Below the pieces are notes generated by a model. The model saw only the letters and a program-made list of their open reading frames with translations, was not told the DNA's origin and did no database searches. Position numbers and translations under genes: made by a program. From positions 1,178,001-1,242,000 of the forward strand of contig JAZKJV010008882.1 in NCBI GenBank assembly GCA_037367405.1: a DNA stretch of 64,000 nt. The letters are read 5' to 3'. Shown one piece after another: positions 32,260 through 45,607 of the stretch; positions within the stretch are counted from its first letter, which is position 1, and each line of letters starts with the position of its first letter. This DNA is from Ottelia alismoides. Taxonomy: Eukaryota > Streptophyta > Magnoliopsida > Alismatales > Hydrocharitaceae.

Positions 32260-35200
32260 TGATGACGCGCCTGACAATCGGGTTAAGTATGTAAATAAAA
32301 TGGTCGTTGTGACCCAAATCACCAAGCGCGGTCAATCGAGAAAAATGATAAAACCACTCAGAAAAGATGAATCAAGAAAACAATGTAAGCGGTCTTTCGC
32401 TATTCTTTTTACCTGGTATAGCGACTAGGGTCGAACACAAGGAGCACGATTTAAAAACTAAGTAGTCAAATCTCAGAAAAGCTAATTTTTAGTGGTTTTT
32501 GAATTATATATTTTTTTTGTATTTTTCGAATAGATGAATAAGCACAAAATGCACAAAACACACACAACACTATTTTTGTATTTTGTAATTTTTTTGGAGT
32601 TTTATATATGAAAATGCACAAAAATTGATCAGATAATAAAAGACATCAAAACACAGCTACAGAAATTTTTGCGGAATTTTTAGACTAGTTTGTGAATTTT
32701 TATGAATTTTCAAAAAGTAGACAAGCAAAAAGTCAATATTTTTGATTTTTTAAATATATTAAACGGCAATAAAATGCTATGAAAAAGTTATGCAATGTTA
32801 AGGCACATAGCAGGAGCTTACACAATTTTTCACAAAATTTTTGCAATGATAAAAACATTTATTCCAGTTGAAACAAACATGCAAAGTTCAAATCTGCAAT
32901 ACAAGGACTGAAGTGAAATTATTGAAAGTCTTTTGCATGAAATAGATAATAGAGATAAAATGAGAGGGAAAACTTGTACTTTACCCACTAAACATGTGCC
33001 AAGCATGTGATCTGGATTGGAAGCTCTCACAGAGATCTTTTTGAAATTCGCAAAACCTCCAGGGACGTACGTGTAATTTTACCAATCCTTTTTTATTATA
33101 TCCCTAGGGTTCTCTTCTTGAGCCTTCGTTTCTTCTCAATGCCAAAGAGGGAGGAGGGGCACCCGCCGCCGCCCTCCTAGATCTGGAATGGCGGAGGTGG
33201 TCTGGAGATGGCGCGAGCCGGCCGCGCCGCTGGGGCGCACGGTGGGCAGGAGCGGCGGCGCTGCTGTGAGGTGGGAACACGTGGGCTTGGGGCGGAGCGG
33301 CCCTTGCGGCGGCGGCACCGCTCGAAGGGAAGCGGGGCTGGTTGCGGGTACGCCGCCCGTGCGCGGAGGGAGGCGTTGCGCGGGGAGCGCGCTGGCGACG
33401 GGGCTGACGCGGAGGGGGCTGTTGTGCTGGGGCACGGTGCTGGAAGGCTGTTGGCAGGAGCTGGTTGGAGCGGGCTCACGTGGGTGGAGGCGCAGCGGTC
33501 TGATTGGCGGAGGTCACGCCCAACGCGACGGGCGGTGCGGGCGTCAGCGCCGGGTAACGCGGCCGGTGGCAAGGCGGCGCCGGTGATGGACAGATTGGAC
33601 TGCTGTGTGGGCGGCGGGGGTGGCGGCCCGCTGCCTGCTGCGATTTTTTGTTTATTTTTTGTTGTTCTTTTTTTTTTTATTTTATTGTTTTCCTGCAACA
33701 CAAGATGTTAGAAACAAGATAAATATATGTTTTTTTTTATTTTTTATTTTTTTACCTGCAAAACAAAGATTAGAGACACACAACAAATGTATTTTTTATT
33801 GTATCCTGCAAAAACAGATGTTAGAAAACAAGATACATTTTTTATTTATAAACAAAGTGGAGTTGGTGAATGGGTCGGATCCGTGAAATGAGAGATAGAT
33901 CTGTGGCTCCGGTCACCGTGCGTGACTGGAGGTGAAAGATTGCGTGAGGTAGAATGTGAAGATGGAGGGATACGGAAATGAGATGAAAAATCGATGTCGG
34001 ACGCGGATCAAAGAGTGATGGAAATTTTTGTGATTTTTTAATGATCTAACTTCTAAAAAACTACACCTACGCTAACATCTAAATCTACGATTACCTAAGG
34101 AAAAAGACAGGTAAAAATGGATCTCACCTCGGGATGGGAAATGCTATTGTGGCCTCGACGACGACCGAACGCTGTCACCGGACGGCTCGGAGGCTAAGCA
34201 CCCTTCTTCGACGAGTAGCTTCTCGGAGGTAGGGCTCCTCTCTCCAAAGATTGATCCAGTGTGAATGAGGGAGGAGGAGCCCATTAAAAAGAGAAGAAAA
34301 TCAAAAATGGAAGATATTCACAAATGAGGAAAGTGTTTATTTGTTAATTAAATAAAATAATTGAATAAATAAAATAAATAATTAATTAAAAACGAATTTC
34401 GTAATTAATTAAAATAAATAAATTAAATAATTCCCAAAAATCAATTAACCACCTTAATGGTGGTTATTTAAGGCACAAAATCAAATCTTTACATAAAAGG
34501 TAAGTTATCAAATCAAATGAATTCAAATAAATCAATAAATTAAATAATTACATATGATTTTCGTAATTAAATAAATTAAATTAATTAATGTGAGACAATT
34601 AATTTTTTTGGTAATTTTTATTTAGGGAAATTAATTGTATACATATATTATACACATATAATACAATATACATAGTTACATATAAGGAAATATTTTTATA
34701 AAAGATTTTTTTAAATTTTTATTTTTTTTAATTTTTTATTTTTAATGAAAGTAGTATTTACAAATATATACATTATAAAAATAAATATGAATAAAATATA
34801 TACAACAAGTATATGGGAAAACTGTACAAAACACCCCAGAAAATTGAATTTTTAACCGTAACTCCAAAAAGTACGAAACCACAGCCATTTGAAAGATAAT
34901 TTAATTTATAGTATGATGGAAGTGAGTTTGGTTCAATTTGAGCTTGTATGGAGCCGGAATTGATGTTTCAATTATCACTTTGTGGCTTTTTCTGGGTGTA
35001 ATTATTTGCAATATATACAATATTTTATTTTACAAATATTTTTATTATTTACAACACAATTTTATTTACAACTTTTATTTACAAAAATAATTAGTTTGAG
35101 GTCACATTATGTACAGATAAAATAGTGTAAGTTTTGTATAAATATACATCAAAAATATTTACAAGATATTTTTGATTTTTCTGACAAACGACCCTATCTC

Positions 35201-35474
35201 CCCCTACTTTATTCCTGGTCGATCAGGTCAAGTCTTGACCTTCTCTCGGGGTTTGGGTCAGTCTGTATTTATTGCATAACTACATCCTTTATTTTTCTTT
35301 TCTTTTTCTTTTCTTCTTTATTCTTTTATTTATGTACAAAAAGTGTTAAAAATGCAATTTTAACAAATGCATGCAAAATGGTAAAATTATGAAATTAATG
35401 GGTATTTACATGTGTTTGACTAAGAAAATGAAGCTAAAATAAAAGAATAAAGGCGATGAATCGTGGATTCATCA
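32260..35474 (-). repeat. LTR4 (3215 bp), 3' LTR of element D
   Basis: On the - strand it starts TGATGAATCCACGATTCATC right after the polypurine tract and ends GCGTCATCA. Its last ~170 nt resemble the ends of LTR1-3 (GCTATACCAGG, GGTCACAACGACCAT motifs), but the body is a different family. It has a GC-rich segment (33130-33640) with overlapping chance ORFs, AT-rich U3, and one or two TTTGCA-type units near 33040-33090. The inverted W-box is listed separately. Confidence 0.87.
35226..35240 (-). promoter_or_regulatory. Inverted W-box palindrome in LTR4
   Basis: GGTCAA-GTC-TTGACC is a 6-bp inverted repeat of the WRKY core motif, 235 nt inside the U3 end of D's LTR. Confidence 0.4.
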
Positions 35475-35488
35475 TTCCCCTATACTTT
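35475..35488 (-). other. Polypurine tract of element D
   Basis: On the - strand AAAGTATAGGGGAA lies directly before TGATGA of LTR4. Confidence 0.8.
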
Positions 35489-38042
35489 ACCTTTGCTAGT
35501 CCCTTAGCAACCACTTATTTGAAAAATAAGTGAAAACAAAAATAAAGAAAAGAAAAAGGAAAGAAGTTAGAATAATGTTGACTTTTAAACTTATCTTCAT
35601 AAAAATGTAGTCTGGAGCTCTGTCAGACCTTTGGATTATTTGTGTGCCGGAACCTTAATAGGATATGGATTTAAAACCTAACAGCCTTTAAGTTCCACCA
35701 ATCTATGGACAAGACTCCTCAATAAACCAGATCAGAACAAGTCTACATACACAAACTCTAATGACCATGAATCTTTCCATGCAGTGTAAGTGATATGTAG
35801 CTCCCCACCTCAGAAGTAACGAAGAAGCAACCTCCCCCAATCTGGTAACTCTAATGCCTCGGTCTAGCAACTCTTTCCTCGAGAAGCGGGGTATTCCCTT
35901 CTAAGTTCAAGTGCAACCGGCTCAAGAAGAGGGGGAAGAAGTATAGACTTTTGGAAGCTCAGCCAGTGTAGCTAAGTCTCTCGCTGCAAGCTTCATGAGA
36001 TGTAACAAGGATGCCTTAAGCTTTTGCTTTATTTCACTATATACACTCCGGTGGGGTTATTAAATTTTCAATCCGACCCACCACTTTTTTTGGAGTTCTT
36101 TTTGCATTTTTGCATTTTTTTTCTTTTCTTCTTCTTTTTTTTTCTCTTTTTTTTTTCAAATGCCTCTGTACAACATATCTACATGGTGCAGCATATATAC
36201 AAGAAATTTTCCTCTTGAGCCAGTAGACTATCCCTCTTTTGAAGCTTTATTGCAACCCACGGCTTCTGTCTTTAGCCTTCATCACCACTAGACCAAGTTG
36301 AGACACACTTCCTTCACTAGAAGAAGATGAGAGGTTCCGCCTAGAAGTACTACCCTCATATGCTACCCCAAGCCAAAGGAAACTGCCTCCTCACCACCTC
36401 ATCCGTGGAGAGCCATGTGTAAAGTGCTGGTGCAAGTCAAGCCATTGTCTCTAAGAGTCATGCGTGTGTTGTTAAGTGTTCTACTTAGGCTCATCAAGAT
36501 GACATATGCTCATAGTCGTGTGGACCCAAAGAATTAAGTCACTAGGACCTGAAAAGTCTTAACTCCACATCTTATAAGGTTCCTCTGAAATTAAGTGGAT
36601 TAAGGTCCAAGTAAGCTCCATTCTTCAAATTTATTCCAGACTTAGTTTAATCGTCAAGACTATCCTGAAAAATGCACATGCCAATGCAAGAAAATATGTA
36701 CAATGCGAAGAAGAAAAAAAATCTTTTTGTGAAACAATTATCAAAATTTTGAAATTTTTATGGATTTTTGAAAAATGATGCACATGCAAAAGTTTTTTTT
36801 TTTTGCAAATAGTTAGTAATATATACAAATATATACAAGATTCTCTTTCTTTTTAAAGTTTTTTTTTAAGTTTTTTTTTTGTTTTTAATAAGGGTTAGAG
36901 AAGATACATATTTGCACAAAAGTGAGTTGATTATTTTACAATAATCATGATGCAAGAATTTACAAATTGAGTAATTTATACAAGTATATACAGAGTTGAT
37001 TTTTTTTAATTCATTTTTTTACAAGTTTTTTTTTATTATTTTTTTGTGATGCATATATTCCTCAAATTTATTTGAAAATAATTTTACAAATAATTTTCAA
37101 AACTATAGTCCAAAATAATTTTTTTCACACAATTTTACAATCATTTACAATCATTTGAAAATATTTTGCAAACATTTTTCAAACAGTATATATAGATTTT
37201 TCAAAATAATTTTTCAACCATTTTTCCAAACATTTGCAAATAGTTTTACAAAATCTTTTTTTTTCACACAAAGAGAAAAATTTTTACAAGGCGCAAACTT
37301 TTTACAAAGGTTGAAAATATTTTTCAAACATTTTTCAAATGGTTTTCAAAAGATTTTTCAAAAAGATTTTCAAACTACTTTCAAAATATTTTTCAAAATA
37401 TTTTAACCTGACTTATTAGTCAGTATGTACAAAAAAAATTTTGAGGAACTTTCTGCTTCTTTTTATTGCTTTTTTTAGTATTTATACAGTATATTAGCCA
37501 TATTAAAAATATGAAAGTACGAGTTATGGCTAAAGTATATATACAATATATACGACACCCCCCTATACTTAGCTCGAACTATGTCCTCATAGTGATCAAA
37601 GAGCTGAAAAGAAAGACATAACTCGTGCCACGTATAGAAAAGTGAAAAGAATGGTATACTACAATGACGATTAAAAGAATGAAATCAATAGAAGTCGGTG
37701 ATCCTCCTATACTTAGGATCAATTAATCCTAAGTATATCAGACTGTACACAAGGGGAAAACCGAGGAGATGAATATACAGAGTCTACCTCCCCTATACTT
37801 AGGGTAAAATGTCCCTAAGTATAGGCAGCAAAACAGAGGTAAAAAGAATCAAAAGAATAATCAAACGTCTGACACCCCCCTATACTTAGGGTAAAGTACA
37901 CCCTAAGTATAGCATAATCATAAGATAGAAATGGGGTGTTTAGACAAAAGAATGTGTGATATGGACATCTGGATCTATACAATTGCGAGAGAAAGTGAAA
38001 ATCAGGCATGAGATGCAAATGATGTGAGTCAAAGACTACATC
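35489..38042 (-). other. 3' noncoding region of element D
   Basis: Homologous to A's 3' region in the same order: the conserved block at about 35783-36430, nearly identical to A; an AT-rich stretch (36700-37480) with degenerate TTTTCAAA repeats and several TATNTACA (TGTANATA on -); then hairpins at 37519-37626, 37707-37737, 37793-37824 and 37880-37912, each next to a C-run (G-run on -). No ORF of note. Confidence 0.72.
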
Positions 38043-39174
38043 TCATGCAAAATGAATCGGGGCAACATCGACGATCAGCGGTTCATGATCAAGATATGGC
38101 TTTAGGCGCTGACCGTTAACTCGGAAGGTGGATTCAGATGACATCTCAGATATATCAATGCTGCCGTTGTCGTGCACCTTCCGGACCAAGTATGGTCCCT
38201 TCCATTTGCTCTGCAACTTCCCTGGAAATAACTTTAGCCTTGCATCGAATAACCATACTTTCTGATTCGGTTCAAACTGCTTATGGCTGATATGAGAATC
38301 ATGCCATATCTTTACTCGTTCCTTATACTGTAGGCTACTCGAGAATGCTGTATCTCTAAGTTCCTCCAGGGCTGCCAATTCTGCCTTTCTCTGATCTCCT
38401 ACACTCTCTGGATCCAAAAATATCTCAGTAACAGCCCATAGTGACTTATGCTTCAGCTCAACTGGTAAGTGGCACGGCTTGCCATAAACGAGTCGGAATG
38501 GAGATGTACCCAATGGAGTCTTGAAGGATGTCCGATATGCCCACAAGACCGAGTCTAAAAGCTGCGACCAATCCTTTCGGTCTGGGCGGACTACCTTCTG
38601 CAATATAGTCTTAATCTCCCTGTTAGAAACCTCAGCAAGACCATTCGTCTGTGGATGATAAGGAGTGGCAACTCTATGATCTATGCTGAACTCGTTAGCA
38701 AGGGCCCTTACCTTGTCATTGATAAAATGAGTCCCCCCGTCTGATATCAACACTCTAGGTACCCCGAACCGTGAAATGATATTTTTCCTCAAGAATTTGC
38801 AAACGGTATTAGCATCTGCGGTTCGGGCGGGGATGGCCTCAACCCAACGACTCACATAATCTACAGCAAGTAAGATATACTCAAATCCCTGACTCTTAGG
38901 AAATGGGCCCATGAAATCGATGCCCCATGCGTCAAAAACCTCACAGAAGTGAATGGGCTGCATCGGCATCATATCTCTCTGTCCACAAGTGCCCATTTTC
39001 TAACAGTCAGTACACCTCTTCACGAATTCGTCTGAATCCTTGAAGAGGGTAGGCCACCAAAGGCCGGATTGAAGCACCTTCTGTGCTGTCCGTCTCCCAG
39101 AATGATGTCCTCCTGCCTCAAGCTTGTGGCAATAGGTGAGGACACTATGTTGCTCGTCTTGAGGAATACACCGT
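38043..39174 (-). pseudogene. Integrase 3' part of element D pol
   Basis: Continues the pol frame that is interrupted by E. From 39174 downward: HHSGRR and CTDC zinc-binding residues, then a CAG to TAG stop at 39000-39002, then an open stretch of 317 codons with the integrase core ([26 protein letters not shown]), the GPYLVRKV C-terminal module and the end at 38043. Allowing for the 18563-nt insertion plus duplication, it is in frame with 57738-58066. Protein identity to A is high, but the DNA is only about 83% identical. Confidence 0.86.
39170..39174. repeat. Left target-site duplication of element E (ACCGT)
   Basis: ACCGT lies left of E and TCCGT (57733-57737) right of it. Rejoining the flanks restores D's integrase reading. 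One base differs, so this is a 5-bp duplication with one later substitution, or a 4-bp one. Confidence 0.7.
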
Positions 39175-40244
39175 TGATAAACGCGAAAATCACAAGAGCC
39201 TAAATTGGTGTCTCACACAAGGCGGAGACAACCGTCGCTGTGGCGGCTCTCAATGAAATCCGTGTTTAATCAACAATTAGCCCACACTAAAAATCAATAA
39301 ATTAGAAACAATGTGGAGTTAAAATTTATTTTTAACTCTGCACAAATGATGTATAGTGACAAGTATGCAGAGAGTTCGAACACAGGGAGCAAGCAGGGTA
39401 GTTCAAGCAAAGGTAAGCACAAGTATGTGTGTGTGATAAGTCTACACTAAGCAAGCAAACAAAGCAATTTTTGTGGGTTTTTAATTTTTAATTTTTTTTA
39501 TTTTTATTTAATTCTTAATTTTGTATTTGATTTTCAATTTTCTGATTTTTATATTTTATATTTTATATTTTTTTATTTCTTTTTTTTCAATATTGGAAAG
39601 TAAAGACAATATAATAGGAGGCAAGCTAAAATATTTATAAAAATGCACAAAAATAACCAAAAATTCAGAACTAATATGTTTTTGGTATTTTTATAATTTT
39701 TTACTGTTTTTGTGATTTTTGGGGATTTTTCAAGGTGTTTTTGATATTTTTAAATAGCAAAGCAAGGCAAAACAGTGAAATATGTGCTGGCTGTGAATAA
39801 AATGGGATTTAGAAATAGCAACCAGTAGCTCAAAATTTTCACACTATTTTTCAAATAAAAAGGACAAAATAAGGAACAAACAGAAACTGAGTTTGTGTTT
39901 TTTGGAGTTTTCTACAATTTTATATATATTTTTGAAGTTTTTGAGTCTTTTTGAATTTTTAAGGTTTTTCTTTTGAGATTTTTAATGATTTTTGGACTGA
40001 CACTAAGATAGAATAAAATAGACACTAGGTGATTTTTTTGGAATTTTTGGAGGTGTTTTAATATTTTTTTGGTATTTTCTAAACTAGACAGTGCATAAAT
40101 AGTGAGTTTTTGATTTTTAATAAATATGAAAATAAAGTAAAATCAAAAACTAAATATGTGGCGTCAAAGTACACATGTCCAGGAGCATAAACCTATTTTT
40201 GTGGAATTTTTGGAGTTAAAATGATAGGTTAAATAATTAGAGCA

Positions 40245-40745
40245 AACATCCAAACATTAAACAGGCCTGGCAGGGGTATATGTGCAATATCTAAAACATC
40301 CAGGGGCATACATGCAATTTTCCACAAAAAACATATACTGAATATTCAATTTTCTAGCACCAAAATGCAATTACAATAGCCGCCTGGGCTTCTCTGAAAT
40401 TTTCCCACCAGGGCGCGTGACTTGCACGCGCCTGGGAAGGACCAAAATGCAATATAACAAAAGCCTGGGGGTCTACTTGCAAAATATCCAAAAAGTTTGC
40501 ACTTAATACGATAGTTTTGGGACTAAAACGAGATAAGAAAACAACCGAGGGTTCCTCTGCAAAATGCCCACCCCCTCACGTGTACAGGTCACGTGAGGTG
40601 ACGTGGCTGAGGACTCAGATGCAAATCAGAGAAAGTCTAGGGGCCTCTTTGCAAATATTACAAAATATTTAAACTACAGACGACAGTTTAAAAACTAAAT
40701 ACTAAATACAAAAATGGCGAGGGTTGAGATGCAAAATACCCTCGC
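40245..40745 (-). repeat. TTTGCA...CCCTGG repeat array in LTR5
   Basis: On the - strand, about nine diverged units pair a TTTGCA or ATTGCA with a following CCCCTGG or CCCTCGG, for example near 40735, 40660, 40620, 40560, 40485, 40455, 40305 and 40285. CACGTG/ACGTG motifs cluster at 40577-40605. The copy in LTR6 is at about 54908-55410. It has the same design as the array in LTR1-3. Confidence 0.5.
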
Positions 40746-41637
40746 CCGAGCGCTCTGATGAAGACGCGTGGCACGCATCCAACGGCTGGGCGACGAGACG
40801 CGATCCAACGGCTGGATGCGAACCACTTATCCACGTGGCGTGTCCTGAGCGGCCGATGACGCTTGGGCTCGTGCGGTTGAGATTAGATCCCCCTGGGTTG
40901 ATCTGACAGTCGAGGTTGAGGAAGATCCAACGGCCCACAAGCGAACTGGAGCTGCAGCTCGATCGTGCGGTGGAGACGCAAGGAGGAAGAACGGGGAAGA
41001 AGGACGGCGAAGGCGAACTTCCCGGGCTTCGATCTCGCTTCTCCGGCGATGAAATGGCTCCAAAATGGAGCTGCAGACTCCTGGGCGGTCCCTCTATCGG
41101 CTGGTGGCGTCAAAAAGCCTCGGCGTCGGCCGAGGTGCTCAGGCGAAGGTGGCGGAGCTGGGGGGTCCAGCCACGCTCCGGCGAGCGTCAAAACTCGCCT
41201 CCAGGCGTCGTTACTCGTTCTTTGACCTGCAAAAAGAGGTGAGAAGGCCCAGGGCAAATTGCCTGGGCCTCGCGGAGGCGTGGGGATAGGTGTAGCGAGA
41301 TGGCGGCGAAGGGCCGGAGTTGCGCTCCGGCGATGATGTTCGATTGGGTGAAATAAGCGATGAGACTCAAGAATTTTTTGGGGTTTTTGATGCTTAAGCT
41401 ACCAGGAACAAAATGCAAGAAAGAAATAGCGGGGTGGAAGCCCTCGATGGCCGGAGCCAGAGGATGAAGGGTACCTCGACGCCGGCGGTTGGCGGAGGTG
41501 CTGGAGTCGTCCTCGACCTCGTTCGCCCTAGCTGAATAGCTCGCGGCGGAGCTGTCACCTCCGGCATGACTTGGAGCGCAAGAGAGGCGGAGAGGGGTGG
41601 ACCAAGGGGACTCAACCGAGGGGAGGAAGATGAGGGT

Positions 41638-41910
41638 TCTTATTTAAGGCGTGGCGAGGCGTGATTTTGGGAGCAAGAGCACGCGCGCATGATGAAGATT
41701 TTGCGTGATTTGGGAGCATGGCGTGGCTCAGCGATGATCGGGGAAGACTTCCCAAGAAGGAATCAAGGGGAGAAGACGAAGAGAATAGGCTCGGAAATTG
41801 GGTGAAATCGGGCTCAAATCGGGCTGTCAGAAGGTGGCAGGCTTTGGTCGGGGGAGTTGACCGGGGTCAACTCTAGACCGCACCTGGTTGGTCCACGTGG
41901 ACCAACCAGG
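41638..41910 (-). promoter_or_regulatory. LTR5 promoter module: 28-bp G-box palindrome, inverted W-boxes, TATA box
   Basis: A perfect 28-bp palindrome centred on CACGTG spans 41883-41910. TTGACC-GG-GGTCAA follows at 41857-41870, and CTTAAATAAG (- strand) at 41638-41649. LTR6 carries the same sites at 56548-56575, 56522-56535 and about 56303-56314. The order and spacing match LTR2 (G-box, about 25 nt, W-boxes, about 210 nt, TATA). Confidence 0.55.
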
Positions 41911-43067
41911 AAAAAGCCCCGGAAATTGTTTTATTGAATCATTTAAAAATAGAAATAGGTTAAATTAAATTATGGTTATAAAATAAAAAATGTTTAATTT
42001 TTTATGTAGTATTTTATTCTGATTTTTATTTATTTTTATGACTTACATTTTTACAAGTTACCTTTTTAACCCTATATAGGTATATTATCTATATATTTTA
42101 GTATTTTATTTTTATTTTGTGTCTTTTAATTTATTTATTTTTGCTTATTATTTTATAAAAACATAAAGTACTTTTATGTGCATAAATATATTTTTATTTT
42201 ATTTTTCTGATATGTTTTGTAGATTTAATAGAATACAAGTATTATTTGTATAGGTATATGTATAGGCAGTATACCTATGTATCCTTTATACAAGTATTTT
42301 TATTTTGTGATTTCTTTGCATTTTTATTCTGGTTTTAATGTACATATATATTATAAGTAATATATACATAATTATAAAAATATAAACATGCAAGAATAAT
42401 GAATAAAGAATAAATTGAATATTTTAATCTGTACAAGTATACAATGAGGGTCCAAAAGTCAACTTTCAAACCGTAGCTCCGCCAAATGCGAAACCACCAC
42501 CATTGGATAGATTATTTTATTCTATATACAATTAAAGGTGAGTAGGCTGCATTTGGAGTTTTTATTTGTGAGATACAGGTCTGGGAAGTTGGCATTCTGG
42601 ATTTTTATTCAGACCATAACTTTTTATCTGTACATTGTTTTTCTGTGAAATCAATTTTGTATTTTTCTTTATTTTATTATCTACAACTTTCATGTACAAA
42701 GTTTCTTTATTTGATGTATAAAAAGTGGAACCACAAATAGGTCCCAAAAAGAATAAAGAATGAATAAAATGTATAGGTATTTTATCTGTGTTTCTGACCT
42801 TATCTCCCCCTACTTTATTCCTTGTCGACCTATTCATCAAGATGCCTAGGTCTCGGGGGTTTTGGGTCATAAAATATTTACAATATTTTATTCTTTTTCT
42901 TTTCTTTATTTATTCTATAATTTTGGCCTTAATTACAGTAATTTATACACTGTTTAGATGCACATGCATGAATGCTAAGATGATGATTTTAATGCTATTT
43001 ACAGGCATTTGCTAGGGTTTTTGGTGCCAAAATGATAGAATAAAGATGATGAAATGTGGATTCATCA

Positions 43068-43082
43068 TCCCCCTATACTTTA
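43068..43082 (-). other. Polypurine tract of element E
   Basis: On the - strand TAAAGTATAGGGGGA lies directly before TGATGA of LTR5. Confidence 0.85.
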
Positions 43083-45607
43083 CCTTTGCTAGTCCCTAGC
43101 AAACACTTATGCAATAAGTGCAAAAAGAAAAGAAAGAAAAGAAAAAGAAGAAAATTGGATAAAGTTTAATTATCAAACTTGTCTTCACAAATCAAAGTTT
43201 GGAGCTTAAGTCGGACCTTTGGAATTTTAGTGCGGTCGGAACCTTAATGAGAACCAAGTTTGAAATCCAACAGTCCTTGAAAATCCCAAAACTCTGTCCA
43301 AGTCTCCTCAATAGCCAGGTCAGAAATACTTCAACTCATACGCAAACTCTTATGACTATGAATCTGACTCGTACAGTGTAAGTGATATGTAGCTCCCCAC
43401 CTCAGAAGTGACAAAGAAACAACCTCCCCCAACCTGGTAACTCTAATGCCTCGGTCTAGCAACTCTTTCCTCGAGAAGCGGGGTATTCCCTTCTAAGTTC
43501 AAGTGCAACCGGCTCAAGAAGAGGGGGAAGAAGTATAGACTTTTGGGAGCTCAACCAGTGTAGCTAAGTCTCCCGCTGCAAGCTTCATGAGATGTAACGT
43601 GGATACCATAAGCTTTTGCTTTATTGGACTATATACACTCTGGTGGGGTTATTAAATTTTCAATCCGACCCACCACTTTTTTTGAGTTCTTTTTGCATTT
43701 TTTTTCCTTTTCTTTTTTTTTCAATTGCATCTGTACAATATATCTACATGGTGCAGCATATATACAAGAAATTTTCCTCTTGAGCCAGTAGACTATCCCT
43801 CTTTTGAAGCTTTATTGCAACCCGCGGCTCCTGTCTTTAGCCTTCATCACCACTAGACGAAGTTGAGGTGCACTTCCTTCACTAGAAGAAGAAGAGAGGT
43901 TCCGCCTAGAAGTACTACCCTCATATGCTACCCCAAGCCAAAGGAAACTGCCTCCTCACCACCTCATCCGTGGAGAGCTATGTGAAAGGTGCAGGTGTCC
44001 AAGTTAGGTCATTATCAACAAGAGTCGTGCGTGTGCTCCGAAATATTCTACTTAGGCAGTCAAGAATCCATTGAACCAAGTCCCGTGATCCTCAAAGAAT
44101 TAAGTCAACTAGACCTGAAGTACCTCAAACTCAGCTCCTATAAGGTTCCTGTTATTAGGTATATTTTAAGGTCCAATCAAGCTCCAATCTCCGGATTTTA
44201 CTTAGACTTGTTCAACTATCAAACTCAATCAGAAAAATGCTCATGCCATGCAATGTTATGCAGAAAATATTTTTGTGATGCAATTTTCGAAGATTTTGAA
44301 CTTTTTATGGTTTTTTTGAAAAGATGATGCATGCGCATGCAGATGCATTTTTTTGTATTTTTCAAAAAGATTTTTCAAATGTTTTTGGATTTTCATTTTG
44401 CAAATGTTTTTGGGATTTTTTGAAAACAAAAGATTTTGGCTGTAAACTAGGTGAAAGCTATGTACATGGGAGTGCTTCTTATATATACAAGAAGTGGATT
44501 TTAAGAATTTACAAGGGTAAGTGGTCAGTTTTATACATATATATAGTGGATTTTAGTGTGATGTAAATATTCCTCAAACTTATTTGACACAAGCTTTTCA
44601 CACCATTTTTGAAAACTATAGTCCAAAATAGTTTTTACAAACATTTTACAAACATGTACACATATTTGAAAATCATTTTGCAAAGGTTTTCAAAACAGTA
44701 TATATGGGGTTTTCAAATATTTTTGCAACCATTTTTCAAACCATTTGCAAAGCATTTTTCAAACATTTTATTTCACACAAAGAAAATAAATTTTACAAAC
44801 CACACATTTTTACACAGGTTGAAAACATGTAACAAAACATTTTCAAAATAGTTTTCAATAGATGTTCACAAAGATTTTCAAACTATTTTTCAAACATTTT
44901 GCAAAAAACATTTTCACCTGATTTATTAATCAGTATATACAAAAAGAATTTGAGGAATAATAACACCTTTTTATTAGAGATTGTTAATGAAGTTTAAAGA
45001 ATTATTAGCCATATTTATTAGGAAAATACGAAAGTACGAGTTATGGCTAAAGTATATACACAGTATATACGACCCCCCTATACTTAGCTTGAGCTATGTC
45101 CTCATAGATCGGAGAGAAAAGAGAAGACATAACTCGTACTAAGTATAGGCAAGTCTAAAGAATGAATGAATCAATGAATGAGAATTTGACCGTCCCCCCT
45201 ATACTTAGGATCAAATAATCCTAAGTATAGCAGACTGTACACAACGCAGGGAGGGTCAAGGGTGGGAATGAACAGATCGTACTCAGATTGTCTCCCCCTA
45301 TACTTAGGGTAAGATATCCCTAAGTATAGACAAGAAGAGGAGACAATGGAGAGGATCAAAGAATATAGAAACTCAGGGTGCACACCCCCCTATACTTAGG
45401 ACAAAGTATGTCCTAAGTGTGGGGAACTGTCTACAAGGGCGGCACCTTTTTCATAGATAAAGAAGATAGAGATGGAAAAGAAGAAAAGAAGAAAAGAAGA
45501 AAATGACTCAACAGATGAAAGTGATATGAACAGATGGACCTGTACAGCGGCAGATGGAGTTGATCACCATGTATAAGATGTAGATGATGAGAGTTAAAGA
45601 ACACATC
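43083..45607 (-). other. 3' noncoding region of element E
   Basis: Contains the conserved block at about 43375-43985, about 98% identical to A in a 217-nt sample; an AT-rich stretch with TTTTCAAA repeats (44340-44930); and hairpins at 45036-45137, 45199-45230, 45298-45329 and 45390-45422, each beside a run of C on + (G on the element strand). There is no env-like ORF. Confidence 0.75.

Larger units (their letters stand above)
39175..43067 (-). repeat. LTR5 (3893 bp), 3' LTR of element E
   Basis: On the - strand it starts TGATGAATCCACATTTCATC and ends CGTTTATCA. U3 is AT-rich (41950-43067). The promoter module lies at 41638-41910, the GC-rich transcribed part at 40740-41640, the repeat array at 40245-40745 and the AT-rich end at 39300-40240. 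ORFs in the GC-rich part (40702-41615) recur in LTR6 only because the LTRs are copies; I see no protein family. Confidence 0.92.

Noticed and set aside
33177..33711. ORFs of up to 174 codons on both strands in LTR4
   Set aside because: Low-complexity GC-rich part of an LTR; composition P/A/R-rich in every frame, no domain.
40702..41615. Identical small ORFs in LTR5 and LTR6 (40702-41615 and 55367-56280)
   Set aside because: Their repetition simply reflects the two LTR copies of element E. No start context or domain suggests a gene.
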